64,000 nucleotides of DNA from Candidatus Gastranaerophilales bacterium (GCA_944324435.1 CALUWH010000008.1:1-64000), one strand, 5' to 3'. Positions 51,922 through 60,650 are shown, counted from the stretch's first letter. A program made the numbers and translations. Notes: generated from the sequence alone by a model not told the origin.

Positions 51922-53466
51922 TTAGTCCTTTATGAATGATGTGATTAATTTTGCCGCCTCCTCTGGTGCTGCCATAATAGTTTCATTCAATTCATTTATA
52001 CTTTGTTCTTTTTGTGACTTTAATTCCTTTTTGTTAAATTCTATTTTAGGCAGATCTTCATCCGCTTCTACTTCTTCGTTTGCCCTTTCCACGACCTCAT
52101 CGGAAATTACTTTTTCAGAATTACGCGATGACGGCATTTTGGATATAAAGTTTTTCAAAATATAAAGTGCAAAGGAACCCAGAATAAGAACTATTATTAA
52201 TGGTACTACAGAGGACATTATGAAGTAAATCATCTGCTCCTGCTGGTATTGTTTATTGAACGCTTCTTGGGCTTTTTTGTCAATTGTAGCACCTTCAAAC
52301 TGAAGTCCGGACACGGAAATTACATCGCCTCTGGAGTAGTCAATTCCTGCTGCAGAAAGTACAAGGTTTCTGATTTCTTCTTTTTCAGATTCCGTAAGAA
52401 TTTTATTTATGGCAACTGCAATTGACATACGTTTTATTGTGCCCGGAGCATAAATTACCTGTTTAACTTCCTTTGAAACATTGTAATTGACTGCTGTTTT
52501 TTGTTTTGAATAATTTAGATTTTTTGGATTTGCATTATTCGGATTTGGAATATTATTCGGGTTTTCATAAGTTTCAACTTCTGTCTGAGAACTTGTAACA
52601 ACGCCCTCATTCTTATCGCCGACTGGAATATAGCTTTCTATTGTAGACTTTGCCGAATTAAAATCGATATCGGCATTAACCTGAACGGAGACATTGCCCT
52701 TTCCTACGATTTTTTCCAAGACGTCAGAGACCTTTTTGGCAGTTTCTTTTTCCAGATTACCTTTAAAGCTTTCCATATCAGTAGAATTTTTGGACGTATC
52801 ATCAGAAAGACTGTTCCCGTTCTGATCAGTTATAAAAACCTGCTCTGGAGACATTCTCGGCACTGCGTAAGCTACCAGATTCTTTATAGCTTTAACCTGA
52901 GAAGATTTAATCTTATATCCGGGCTCTAATACCAGAACAACAGACGCAGTGGGCTTATCGTCGTTATCATCGAAAATTGAACGTTCAGGTTCTGCAAGCT
53001 GGACTCGAGCATATTTTACACCCTGAATTTTCTCTATTGAACGGGTGAGTTCTCCCTGAAAAATTCTTTGTTTGGTCAACCTATTTTTGAAATCCGTAGA
53101 GCCGAGCTGCATGTCATCCAGAAGTTCAAAACCTGTATCGTTGTTTTTAATAAGGTCATTTTCTGCAACAAACACACGCATTTCGTCTCTTACGTTTGAC
53201 GGAACCAAAATCGTCTTATGATCTTCTGAAACTTTATACGCATAGCCGTTTTTTTTCATATTTTCAACTATGCTTATAGCGTTTACTTCATTCAAATCAG
53301 TATATAAAACAACCCAATCCGGCTCCAGCGCTTTCGACAGGAAAAATGTTGCTGCAGCAATTGTTATAACAATCAAAACAAGCATACCGAGCTTTTGGTT
53401 GCCGTCCAAACCATTCCAAAGTTTCTTTACATCATTTGACAGTAGTGCAAAATAATTATTTTCCAT
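51922..53466 (-). CDS. fliF: Flagellar MS-ring protein FliF
   Basis: FliF forms the basal membrane ring. Two membrane helices (about residues 25-45 and 432-455) bracket the ring-building domains; visible are LEPDWVVLYTDLN, TRSIEKIQGVKYARVQLA and the C-terminal FliG-binding tail EEAAKLITSFIKD. The 514-residue length is typical. GGGGAG precedes the ATG. It is the first gene of the operon. Confidence 0.95.
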   Translation of the reverse strand: MENNYFALLSNDVKKLWNGLDGNQKLGMLVLIVITIAAATFFLSKALEPDWVVLYTDLNEVNAISIVENMKKNGYAYKVSEDHKTILVPSNVRDEMRVFVAENDLIKNNDTGFELLDDMQLGSTDFKNRLTKQRIFQGELTRSIEKIQGVKYARVQLAEPERSIFDDNDDKPTASVVLVLEPGYKIKSSQVKAIKNLVAYAVPRMSPEQVFITDQNGNSLSDDTSKNSTDMESFKGNLEKETAKKVSDVLEKIVGKGNVSVQVNADIDFNSAKSTIESYIPVGDKNEGVVTSSQTEVETYENPNNIPNPNNANPKNLNYSKQKTAVNYNVSKEVKQVIYAPGTIKRMSIAVAINKILTESEKEEIRNLVLSAAGIDYSRGDVISVSGLQFEGATIDKKAQEAFNKQYQQEQMIYFIMSSVVPLIIVLILGSFALYILKNFISKMPSSRNSEKVISDEVVERANEEVEADEDLPKIEFNKKELKSQKEQSINELNETIMAAPEEAAKLITSFIKD

Positions 53467-53489
53467 GGGCTCCCCAATTATTCACTATT

Positions 53490-53518
53490 ATTTTATCCTA
53501 ACAAAAAAATCTTTTCAA
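53490..53518 (-). promoter_or_regulatory. Promoter of the fliFGHI operon
   Basis: On the minus strand TTGAAA (53513-53518), 17 bp, TAAAAT (53490-53495); the start codon lies 24 bp beyond the -10 box. It is sigma-70-like. Confidence 0.65.
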
Positions 53519-53666
53519 ATTGTAAATATTTATAACAAAAATAAAGTCTCAGACAAAAAGCCGTATAGTAAACTAATCCGAGAAATAGTCAATTCAAATT
53601 ATGATGCCTATGCTACATCCGATGGTAAAATCTGCAAAGTAACAGAATTTAACAAAGATAAAGTAA

Positions 53667-53695
53667 TTGTGTTAAAAATATTATTATGGTATTAT
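53667..53695 (+). promoter_or_regulatory. tRNA-Pro promoter
   Basis: TTGTGT (53667-53672), 17 bp, TATTAT (53690-53695) with an upstream TGG (extended -10). Transcription would start about 70 nt before the mature tRNA. Confidence 0.6.
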
Positions 53696-53773
53696 AGAAG
53701 ATATAGAAGTCTGCGACTCTGGAGCTTTCTAACCGGGCACAAAGCAGGAAAGACCGGGGGCAGAAATAAAAAT

Positions 53774-53847
53774 CGGGACGTGGCGCAGCTTGGTAGCGTG
53801 CTACCTTGGGGTGGTAGAGGTCGCAGGTTCAAATCCTGTCGTTCCGA
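53774..53847 (+). tRNA. tRNA-Pro (GGG)
   Basis: A full cloverleaf fits: acceptor CGGGACG/CGTTCCG, D arm GCGC-AGCTTGGTA-GCGT, anticodon stem CTACC/GGTAG with loop TTGGGGT (anticodon GGG), T arm with TTCAAAT loop, discriminator A. CCA is not encoded; a T7 run starts at the next base, so it may serve as terminator. Confidence 0.95.
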
Positions 53848-53869
53848 TTTTTTTTATAAAAAGGAGAAA

Positions 53870-54281
53870 GCAGGGTTTAGGGGTTAGGGTTGAGGAGAAG
53901 AGTTTAGGAGTTGAGGAGTTTATAAGTTTAGGAGAAGTTATAACTATTCACTCTTGCTAACTTGATCACTTGATCACTTGATCACTTGGTCACTTGGTCA
54001 CTTAAAAAACGCTCCCTTCACCCCTCACGCTTCACCCTTCACGCAAAAATCTATTCACCAATCACTATTCACTCTTGCTAACTTGATCACCTGATCACTT
54101 GATCACCTGATCACTTGATCACTTGGTCACTTGGTCACTTTAAACACGCTCCCTTCACCCCTCACGCTTCACCCTTCACGCAAAAATCTATTCACTATTC
54201 ACCAATCACTATTCACTCTTGCTCACTTGTTCACCTGATCACTTGGTCACTTGATACACGTTCCCTTCACTCTTCACTAAA
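53870..54281. repeat. Short-word repeat array, left of the pseudopilin gene
   Basis: 53880-53941 holds words TTTAGGAG and GTTGAGG. From 53943 a higher-order unit begins ACTATTCACTCTTGCTAAC, followed by runs of TGATCACT/TGGTCACT and then TCCCTTCACCCCTCACGC; it recurs at 54064 and 54208. No coding is seen. Words are inverted relative to the right-hand array. Confidence 0.9.
54182..54270 (+). repeat. Perfect 89-bp inverted repeat, left arm
   Basis: Identical to the reverse complement of 56147-56235. The two arms bracket the pseudopilin fusion gene. A further 6 bases match after one mismatch on the inner side. Confidence 0.95.
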
Positions 54282-54282
54282 C

Positions 54283-54312
54283 AAAAAAAGCGCGAGGGAT
54301 TAACCCTCACGC
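54283..54312 (-). terminator. Terminator of the pseudopilin fusion gene
   Basis: On the minus strand GCGTGAGGG / CCCTCGCGC (9 bp, one U-G) with a 5-nt loop is followed by T7. The stem overlaps the stop codon. Confidence 0.85.
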
Positions 54313-56072
54313 CCTTCGAGCTTATTCAGCCGTTTTGAGAACACTTCATTCTGCTTATCAAGCTGCTTCTGCAATTCCTCAATCGTCTTTTGTTGTGCTT
54401 CGATAAGCTTCTGCTGAGATTCAATTGTTTTGCCCTGGGTTTCGATTTTAGCCTTTTGTTCTTCAATGGACTTATCCTGTTCATCATTCTTAGAAAGAAT
54501 AGACGTAATCTTAGCGTCCAACTCTTTCACCGCGTTAATAACCGCGTAGAACATATCTTCAAACCGAATTCTCAAATACCCGTCATCACCTTTTGCGACC
54601 GCATCAGGAAATACTTTCTGTAAATCCTGAGCCATCACCCCGACGTGAGGAGTTTTTGATTTATCCTTTTTAAATGTATAGTGATAAAAATCTAGTTTTT
54701 TTAGTTCATTCAGTCCGGCTGTGAAATTTTCCCCAAGATTTTTTAAGCGCTTATCAGAATAATGAACATATCCGCCCGAAAAGCTTGTCGTATAATTATT
54801 CTCCCATTCATCACCCCTTACTTTTACCTGACGATTTCCGGTATCAAATTCCATAAATGAAAGTTTATTTCCTCCACTCCAGCCACTCCAAGTTCGAACA
54901 AAAACTCGAGAACCTGTTTGGGCACCTAATGCTGTGTCCCAATCAACGACAAGTTTACCAGGAATGTAAACGGTGTCATTGGCAGTACCCAATACTATTT
55001 GATTTGCTTGTGTTGCCGAGGCATTACTGCCTATTGCTACAGAATTATTATTGGAGGCTTTAGCATGATTACCAATTGCGATAGAATTAAGATTGAAAGC
55101 ATAAGCATTATCCCCTATTGCTATAGAATTATTGGCATAAGCAGCTGCTACATGTCCAATAGCAATTTGATTTTCTGCATTTTGTATTGCCTGCGCTCGC
55201 CCAATCGCAATAGAATCTTTGCCAGACGCAATAGAGGAAGCCCCTATTGCGACCGCATATTCTTTATGAGCTTTTGCTAGGTTCCCTACTGCAACAGTAT
55301 TAGTATCTTCATTATTTATACTTATGCCGGAACCAATACCCACAGAACTTGCAGCATCTACTTTAGAACCGAATCCGATGGCAATGCTTGAAGTATTAGA
55401 AGCGACAGACTGACTTCCTATTGCAATAGAAAAACCACCAGATGCTTTAGTAGAATTTTCAGTCCCAGCAGCGCTGCCTATAGCTATAGCCCCTGTAGTT
55501 GACTGAGCTCTATTACCAATTGCAACACCAGCGGCTGAAGATGAGGTATTATGCCCAATTGCAATAGCATCCTGTAATGAGGTTTTGGAGTTATTACCAA
55601 TGACAATGGCATCATTCTTGGTTGATGAACTATTATTCCCTATAATAATATTGTTTGTACTGCCAATTGACTGCCCCATTCCAATTGAAATAGACCCGTT
55701 TGGGACATTTGTCCCAGACGTTGCAGAATAAATCCCGACTCTTTCATTAACAGGGTCGGCAAGAATACTTGCCGCCAAATCGCCGCTGCCCAATGTTATT
55801 TGCGATGCTTGTTCTCCGCAGTCTATGTATAATCTTGTTTTTGTTCCATCCGGAACTTTAGCCGCTCCGATAATTGCGGTCGCATTATCCAAGCCGCCCA
55901 TATTAAACGCTATATTTTTACCTTGACCCGTAAATACCCAGGGGCTTGCATTAGACCCTGCGCTTCGTGTCATTTTTCTGCTTACTATTGGTGCAGTTGC
56001 TGCTGCGATGATTGACATTATCAGCAGTACGACCATCATTTCCATTAATGAAAAACCGTTTTTTGTTCTCAA
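54300..56072 (-). CDS. Pseudopilin - YadA-head - S74 chaperone fusion protein
   Basis: The 590-residue protein starts like a type IV prepilin: MRTKNGFSLMEMMVVLLIM, with the peptidase site G/F and a hydrophobic helix to residue 28. Residues about 110-360 are YadA/haemagglutinin-head repeats of the form SIAIGxxAxA. About 430-510 is a peptidase S74 intramolecular chaperone domain (HYSDKRLKN, GVMAQDLQKVFP), known from phage tail fibres, which trimerises and cleaves itself. The last 75 residues form a coiled coil of EEQKAKIE-type heptads. The start is TTG. The gene lies between inverted repeat arrays. Confidence 0.82.
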   Translation of the reverse strand: MRTKNGFSLMEMMVVLLIMSIIAAATAPIVSRKMTRSAGSNASPWVFTGQGKNIAFNMGGLDNATAIIGAAKVPDGTKTRLYIDCGEQASQITLGSGDLAASILADPVNERVGIYSATSGTNVPNGSISIGMGQSIGSTNNIIIGNNSSSTKNDAIVIGNNSKTSLQDAIAIGHNTSSSAAGVAIGNRAQSTTGAIAIGSAAGTENSTKASGGFSIAIGSQSVASNTSSIAIGFGSKVDAASSVGIGSGISINNEDTNTVAVGNLAKAHKEYAVAIGASSIASGKDSIAIGRAQAIQNAENQIAIGHVAAAYANNSIAIGDNAYAFNLNSIAIGNHAKASNNNSVAIGSNASATQANQIVLGTANDTVYIPGKLVVDWDTALGAQTGSRVFVRTWSGWSGGNKLSFMEFDTGNRQVKVRGDEWENNYTTSFSGGYVHYSDKRLKNLGENFTAGLNELKKLDFYHYTFKKDKSKTPHVGVMAQDLQKVFPDAVAKGDDGYLRIRFEDMFYAVINAVKELDAKITSILSKNDEQDKSIEEQKAKIETQGKTIESQQKLIEAQQKTIEELQKQLDKQNEVFSKRLNKLEGREG

Positions 56073-56146
56073 AACTTCCGTCCTTTCTTTTTTATTGTGT
56101 GTATTTTTAGTGAATAGTGAGGAGTGAATAGAGTTTTGCGTGAAGG

Positions 56147-56235
56147 GTGAAGGGAACGTGTATCAAGTGACCAAGTGATCAGGTGAACAAGTGAGCAAGA
56201 GTGAATAGTGATTGGTGAATAGTGAATAGATTTTT
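56147..56235 (-). repeat. Perfect 89-bp inverted repeat, right arm
   Basis: Exact reverse complement of 54182-54270, placed 75 bp upstream of the pseudopilin start codon. Confidence 0.95.
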
Positions 56236-56443
56236 AACTTCGCCTCAACTTCTCAACTACTCAACTTATCAACCCTTTATAACTTCTCCTAAACTTATAA
56301 ACTTCTAAACCCTTAAACTACTGTTCAACTGTTCAACTCTTCAACCCATAAGCCTTCGTTCTATCCAGCTTCTCTACCGTGTCAATGTTCAGGCTCGATA
56401 TGTTACACTCTATTTAACAGAATACATATTATGTTACATTAGC

Positions 56444-56499
56444 GCGCCTCGACATCCATGATAGCATATATCACTGGGTTTGTGAAGAGGCGCTTTTTT
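56444..56499 (+). ncRNA. Candidate terminator-ended small RNA 3' end
   Basis: GCGCCTC (56444-56450) pairs with GAGGCGC (56487-56493), enclosing 36 nt with an inner TCAC/GTGA hairpin, and is followed at once by TTTTTT. No plus-strand gene precedes it, so it may terminate a small RNA starting around 56380-56430. Confidence 0.35.
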
Positions 56500-56692
56500 C
56501 TTGAAAATGAAAAATCTTCTCATTTTTGCCAAAATTTTGCAAAATTTTCGCTTTCTGGAACTCTTGTAGTGTTTACCCTCTAGCCCAACCCACGCCTACA
56601 AGCCTGTAGCAGAAATTCTTAGGCGGACATGGAATTTTAAAACCGTCTTGTAATCTCACCTAGGAGCCGGCCCAATGTCTACGTGCGTAGCA

Positions 56693-56722
56693 CATGTAAC
56701 ACAATATGTATTGTGTTACATG
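56693..56722. promoter_or_regulatory. 30-bp perfect palindrome
   Basis: CATGTAACACAATA and its exact complement flank a TG centre. It could be an operator or a hairpin; AGGGTGTTTTTG follows. The word TGTTACA also occurs twice at 56401-56438. Confidence 0.6.
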
Positions 56723-57387
56723 AGGGTGTTTTTGTATTTAGTGAATAGTGAAAGGTGATTAAGTGATTAAGTGATCAAGTGACCAAGTGATCAGGTGACT
56801 AAGTGAATAAGTGTTTAGTTAATAGATTTTTAACTTCGCCTCAACTTCTCAACTACTCAACTTATCAACCCTTTATAACTTCTTCTAAACTTATAAACCT
56901 ATAAACCGAACAATTAGAGTTTTAGTCAGGCATTGCCTGACCTACTGTTCTTAAAGTGACCAAGTGATCAGGTGAACAAGTTAGCAAGAGTGAATAGATT
57001 TTTGCGTGAAGGGTGAAGCGTGAGGGGTGAAGGGAGCGTTTTTTAAGTGAACAAGTGACCAGGTGAACAAGTGACCAAGGTTTTTAGTGAATGGTGTATC
57101 AAGTGATTAAGTGAGCAAGTTAGCAAAAGTGAATAGTGAATAGTGAGTAGTGAATAGATTTTAACTTCTCCTAAACTTATAAACTACTCAACCTCTAAAC
57201 CCTAAAACTACTTTTCAACTGTTCAACTTATCAACCCTTTATAACTTCTTCTAAACTACTCAACTCCTCAACTATAAAACTACTATTCAACCTTTCAACT
57301 ATTCCACTTATCAACTTCCATCACTTCTATCCAGCTCCCCAACTTATAAAATTTGTGCTATAATTTAAATAATTAGGAGAAAATTAG

Positions 57388-58215
57388 ATGTTTAGTACGG
57401 ATATTATCTATGATGTTGTAACATTTTCGGTTGGAGACACCAAGGCCGGAACGAAAATGGGGAAATTACAGCTTAAAGATTCTCAGACAGGAGAAGTTCT
57501 TAATTGTATTCTATGGGAAGAGGCTTTAAACAGAATGGATTCAAAACTCTTCCGTTGCGGCAACCAGCTCAGGATAGTATCAGGCTCTTTTAATGAAAAA
57601 TACAATAACTGTCTCGTATCTGCTCTTGAACTTATCAAGGAAGCAAAAACAGGGCTTGATGAAAAAGAAAGAGAAGAAGCTTATTCAGAGCTTGTTGATT
57701 TTATTAATAAAATTAAAGATGAAAATTTAAGAGAGTTTGTACTTAATATATACAATGAAAACAAAGAAAAAATGCTTATATGTCCTGCCGCAAAGATGAT
57801 GCACCACAATTACATTGGCGGACTTATGGTTCATATTCTGGAATGCTTGAAATATGCTGAAACAAATATGGATGTATTTTTCCAGAGAGTTAACAGGGAT
57901 GAAGTCTTAGCGGCCTGCCTTTTGCACGACATAGGTAAACTTTTTGAGTATACAGTCGATACTGAATCAGGCTTAATTGATTATGAAGAAAACTTTAGAA
58001 AAGAATGGATAACACATTCGCAGTACGGTTTTTCAATATGTATGTCAGCAGGCTTCAAACGCGTTGCCAAGATGATTGCAGCACACCACGGAAGAGCTGA
58101 GTGGGGAGCGATTATTGATTTAAACGAAAAAGATCTGGAGCCTTATGTTTATTTAATCCATCATATAGATGATATGTCCGCAAAATTCGGCAAAACAAAC
58201 GTGCTGATGCTCTAG
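57388..58215 (+). CDS. YhaM-like 3'-5' exoribonuclease (OB-fold plus HD domain)
   Basis: An N-terminal OB-fold-like domain (about residues 10-95, GKLQLKDSQTGEVLNCILWE) precedes an HD hydrolase domain with HHNYIGGLMVHILECLK, LLHDIGKL and AAHHG, matching the Bacillus YhaM family of 3'-5' exonucleases. At 275 residues it is slightly short of YhaM (314). A TGTGCTATAAT box and an AGGAG RBS precede the ATG. It lies 22 bp upstream of uvrC. Confidence 0.87.
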   Translation: MFSTDIIYDVVTFSVGDTKAGTKMGKLQLKDSQTGEVLNCILWEEALNRMDSKLFRCGNQLRIVSGSFNEKYNNCLVSALELIKEAKTGLDEKEREEAYSELVDFINKIKDENLREFVLNIYNENKEKMLICPAAKMMHHNYIGGLMVHILECLKYAETNMDVFFQRVNRDEVLAACLLHDIGKLFEYTVDTESGLIDYEENFRKEWITHSQYGFSICMSAGFKRVAKMIAAHHGRAEWGAIIDLNEKDLEPYVYLIHHIDDMSAKFGKTNVLML

Positions 58216-58224
58216 AATATGATG

Positions 58225-58230
58225 TATAAT
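58225..58230 (+). promoter_or_regulatory. -10 hexamer of a predicted leaderless transcript (uvrC)
   Basis: TATAAT ends 7 nt before the ATG at 58238, with no RBS. Read-through from the upstream gene is also possible. Confidence 0.55.
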
Positions 58231-58237
58231 ATTTTTA

Positions 58238-59899
58238 ATGAATGAATTGTTAAAAGAGACAATAAAGCTTGTACCGGAACAGCCGGGCTGCTATCTTTAT
58301 TATGACAAAGACGGCGAGATTATCTATGTAGGAAAAGCAAAGAATCTAAAACGCAGGGTTTACAGCTATTTTCACAAACAGCACGAAAACGTTAAAACAA
58401 ATGTTCTTGTATCTCAGATAGAAAAGCTTGAATATATTATAACGGATTCGGAAGTCGAGGCTTTAATTCTCGAATCACACTTAATCAAGAAGCACAAACC
58501 GCGTTATAATATTCTGCTTAAAGACGACAAAAAGTATCCGTATTTTCTGATAACTGATGAAGATTTTCCAAGGATTCAGGTCGTAAGAAAAAAGAACATG
58601 AATCCTGAAAAAGGACGATACTATGGGCCTTATACAGATGTCGGCGCAATGTATGCAACTCTTGATTTTCTAAAGCGTCTTTTCCCTTTAAAACAGTGCA
58701 AAACTCCGAAGTTTTCCAACCGTCCCTGCCTTTATTATCATATAGGAAAATGTCTTGCTCCCTGTCAGGGAAAAGTTACACCGGAGGAGTACCAGAAATT
58801 AATTCATCAGGTAGAACTGTTTCTGAGCGGTAAGCAGACTGAACTTTTGAAACAAATTCAGATACAGATGCAAAAATATGCAGAGGCTGAACAGTTTGAA
58901 AAAGCTGCAAAAATGCGTGACAGTTTTCTGGATTTACAAAAAACTCTGGAAAGGCAGAAAGTTGTTTACGAAAACACCAAGCTCAATGAAGATATTATTG
59001 CGGTTCTCTATGAAGACGGAATTCTTGCAATCGTTATAATGATGATTAGAGAAGGCAGACTGATTGATAAAAAAGATTTTACGTATTTTGTCGACAATGT
59101 TGATAAGACAGAATACTTTGAGACATTCTTCCGCGACTATTATACGGGGCTGAAACTTGAATTTCCGGATAAAATTATATCAAAAGACCTTGAAGAAGTC
59201 GGAGAAAAAGAACTTTATCAGGACTGGTTAAAAGTTATCTCCGGCAAAAAAATTACCATTAATTATGCAAAAGGCAGAAGCAAATACAAAGAGTTGTATG
59301 AACTTGCGCTAAAAAATGCCGTCAATCTTCTTGAAAACGCAAAGTTGAAAAAGATGGCGCAGATAAGGGATGATTTTAATGAGGTAGGTTCTTATCTTGC
59401 AGAAAAACTGAGGTTGAAGAATTTTCCAAACCGCATTGAATGTTATGATATATCACACATTCAGGGAACAAACACAGTTGCTTCAATGGTAGTATTTCAA
59501 AACGGTCTCCCTAAAAAGACTGCTTACCGTAAATTTAAAATCAGGACAACAGAAGGAAAGCCGGATGACTTTTTATCAATGAAAGAAGTTTTGTCAAGAA
59601 GGCTTGCGCGATTAGGCGAAAAGAAATGGGAAAAGCCTGACTTGATAATCATAGACGGCGGCAAAGGGCAGTTATCAAGTGTTATGCAGATTGTAGCTGA
59701 TATGGGAATCGAAGGTATCGATTTTGTTTCACTTGCAAAAAGGGAGGAAGAAGTATTTTTGCCGAACCAATCAGAATCAATACTTCTCCCCAGAGATTCT
59801 AATGCCCTTTATCTAATCCAAAGAATCAGAGATGAGGCGCATAGATTTGCAATCACTTTCCATCGGGATTTAAGAAGCAAGGCGCTAAAAAAGTCATAA
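58238..59899 (+). CDS. uvrC: UvrABC system protein C, lacking C-terminal HhH
   Basis: UvrC makes both incisions in nucleotide excision repair. Present are the GIY-YIG nuclease domain (residues 12-92, GCYLYY...IIYVGKAKNLKRRV), the UVR domain (about 195-235, EQFEKAAKMRDSF), and the RNase H-like domain (ECYDISHIQGTNTVASMVVF, IIDGGKGQLSSV). The protein stops at HRDLRSKALKKS, where most UvrC continue with about 60 residues of helix-hairpin-helix motifs. No continuation is seen in other frames downstream, so this looks like a natural short form. Confidence 0.95.
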   Translation: MNELLKETIKLVPEQPGCYLYYDKDGEIIYVGKAKNLKRRVYSYFHKQHENVKTNVLVSQIEKLEYIITDSEVEALILESHLIKKHKPRYNILLKDDKKYPYFLITDEDFPRIQVVRKKNMNPEKGRYYGPYTDVGAMYATLDFLKRLFPLKQCKTPKFSNRPCLYYHIGKCLAPCQGKVTPEEYQKLIHQVELFLSGKQTELLKQIQIQMQKYAEAEQFEKAAKMRDSFLDLQKTLERQKVVYENTKLNEDIIAVLYEDGILAIVIMMIREGRLIDKKDFTYFVDNVDKTEYFETFFRDYYTGLKLEFPDKIISKDLEEVGEKELYQDWLKVISGKKITINYAKGRSKYKELYELALKNAVNLLENAKLKKMAQIRDDFNEVGSYLAEKLRLKNFPNRIECYDISHIQGTNTVASMVVFQNGLPKKTAYRKFKIRTTEGKPDDFLSMKEVLSRRLARLGEKKWEKPDLIIIDGGKGQLSSVMQIVADMGIEGIDFVSLAKREEEVFLPNQSESILLPRDSNALYLIQRIRDEAHRFAITFHRDLRSKALKKS

Positions 59900-59968
59900 A
59901 AATAGAATTCTTTTCAATAATTTGACAATTTCAAAGCAAAATAATAAACTAAAATACGGGAAGATATT

Positions 59969-60649
59969 ATGGCAGATAGAATTGTAGAGGTATATACGGG
60001 AGCTTATGCGAGCGGTAAGTCAGAGACAGCGGTCAACCGTGCACGACAATTTGCTGCAGCACAAAAACAGATTACCCTTGTTGACTTAGATACCGTAGAG
60101 CCGGCATACACGTTACGTCCTATTGCCCGACAGTTAGCAAATATGGGGATAGATGTTATTACGCAGCCTGACAGTTTTGGACTGGGAGAAGCTGCAAGTT
60201 ATGTTACACCGCAGCAGGTCAACTGTCTGTCTCAAGAAGGAGATATAATCATTGATGTCGGGTATGGAGCCGGCGGACTTGATATTCTGGATATCATTAA
60301 TAATATTGATGAAGAGAAAAATATTCGTATATATATTGTTATTAATACGTCAAAATTTGAAACCTCAAGCGTTGACAATATAATTGAATATGTCAATTTT
60401 GCCAAAGGCAGTGAACTACGCCCCTGGAAAAACTTTTGCGGCATGATTTCCAATACTCACTTAGGAGATGAAACAACAGCGGAGGATATTATTAACGGAT
60501 ACAACAAAGTAAAAAAAGCCGCAGAGATTTTGAACATTCCGATTCGTGCAATAGGCGTTGATGAGAAACTTGCGAACGAATTTGATTTGACCTATGATAA
60601 TGTGGATGTCTGGGTATACAAGCGTATGATGCCAAAGGCTTTATGGTAA
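59969..60649 (+). CDS. P-loop NTPase of unknown function
   Basis: The P-loop YTGAYASGKSETAVN at the N-terminus, LVDLDTVEPAYTLRP and the Walker B-like IIIDVGYGAGGLD suggest a SIMIBI/CobB-MinD-like ATPase of 226 residues. The C-terminus is plain alpha-beta. A GGGAAG RBS precedes the ATG. It lies 70 bp after uvrC and converges on the TPR gene with a 1-bp gap. No family name is recognised with confidence. Confidence 0.75.
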   Translation: MADRIVEVYTGAYASGKSETAVNRARQFAAAQKQITLVDLDTVEPAYTLRPIARQLANMGIDVITQPDSFGLGEAASYVTPQQVNCLSQEGDIIIDVGYGAGGLDILDIINNIDEEKNIRIYIVINTSKFETSSVDNIIEYVNFAKGSELRPWKNFCGMISNTHLGDETTAEDIINGYNKVKKAAEILNIPIRAIGVDEKLANEFDLTYDNVDVWVYKRMMPKALW

Positions 60650-60650
60650 A

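Larger units (their letters stand above)
56105..57350. repeat. Short-word repeat arrays, right of the pseudopilin gene
   Basis: Words GTGAATAG, AAGTGACC, AAGTGATC and GGTGAAGG (complement of the left array) alternate with CAACTTCTC and TAAACTTATAAAC words. A 61-bp segment (56990-57050) is the exact reverse complement of 53998-54058, and 59 bp (57162-57220) repeats bases 11-69 of the window exactly. Interrupted by unique sequence at 56360-56740. Confidence 0.9.
56073..57387. other. 1.3-kb gene-free region of repeats and hairpins
   Basis: The region between the pseudopilin gene and the yhaM-like gene has no believable frame. 56100-56350 and 56740-57350 are short-word arrays in two orientations; 56440-56722 is non-repetitive and hairpin-rich. 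The promoter of the next gene is at about 57356-57365 (TGTGCTATAAT). Confidence 0.85.

Noticed and set aside
53465-53887. 140-codon plus-strand frame upstream of and across tRNA-Pro
   Set aside because: It runs through the tRNA gene and the fliF promoter, starts without an RBS and overlaps clear functional DNA. The piece at 53560-53660 reads somewhat protein-like and has a weak TAAAGTCT-N10-GCCGTATA pattern upstream, but no usable start codon, so I do not call a gene.
53774-56235. Integrated element with tRNA-Pro as attachment site
   Set aside because: No integrase gene and no copy of the tRNA 3' end was found downstream within the window; the repeats explain the region better.
56510-56690. 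6S RNA or tmRNA in the hairpin-rich island
   Set aside because: I could not find the long central-bubble hairpin of 6S or the tRNA-like ends and tag frame of tmRNA; kept only as an unspecified candidate.
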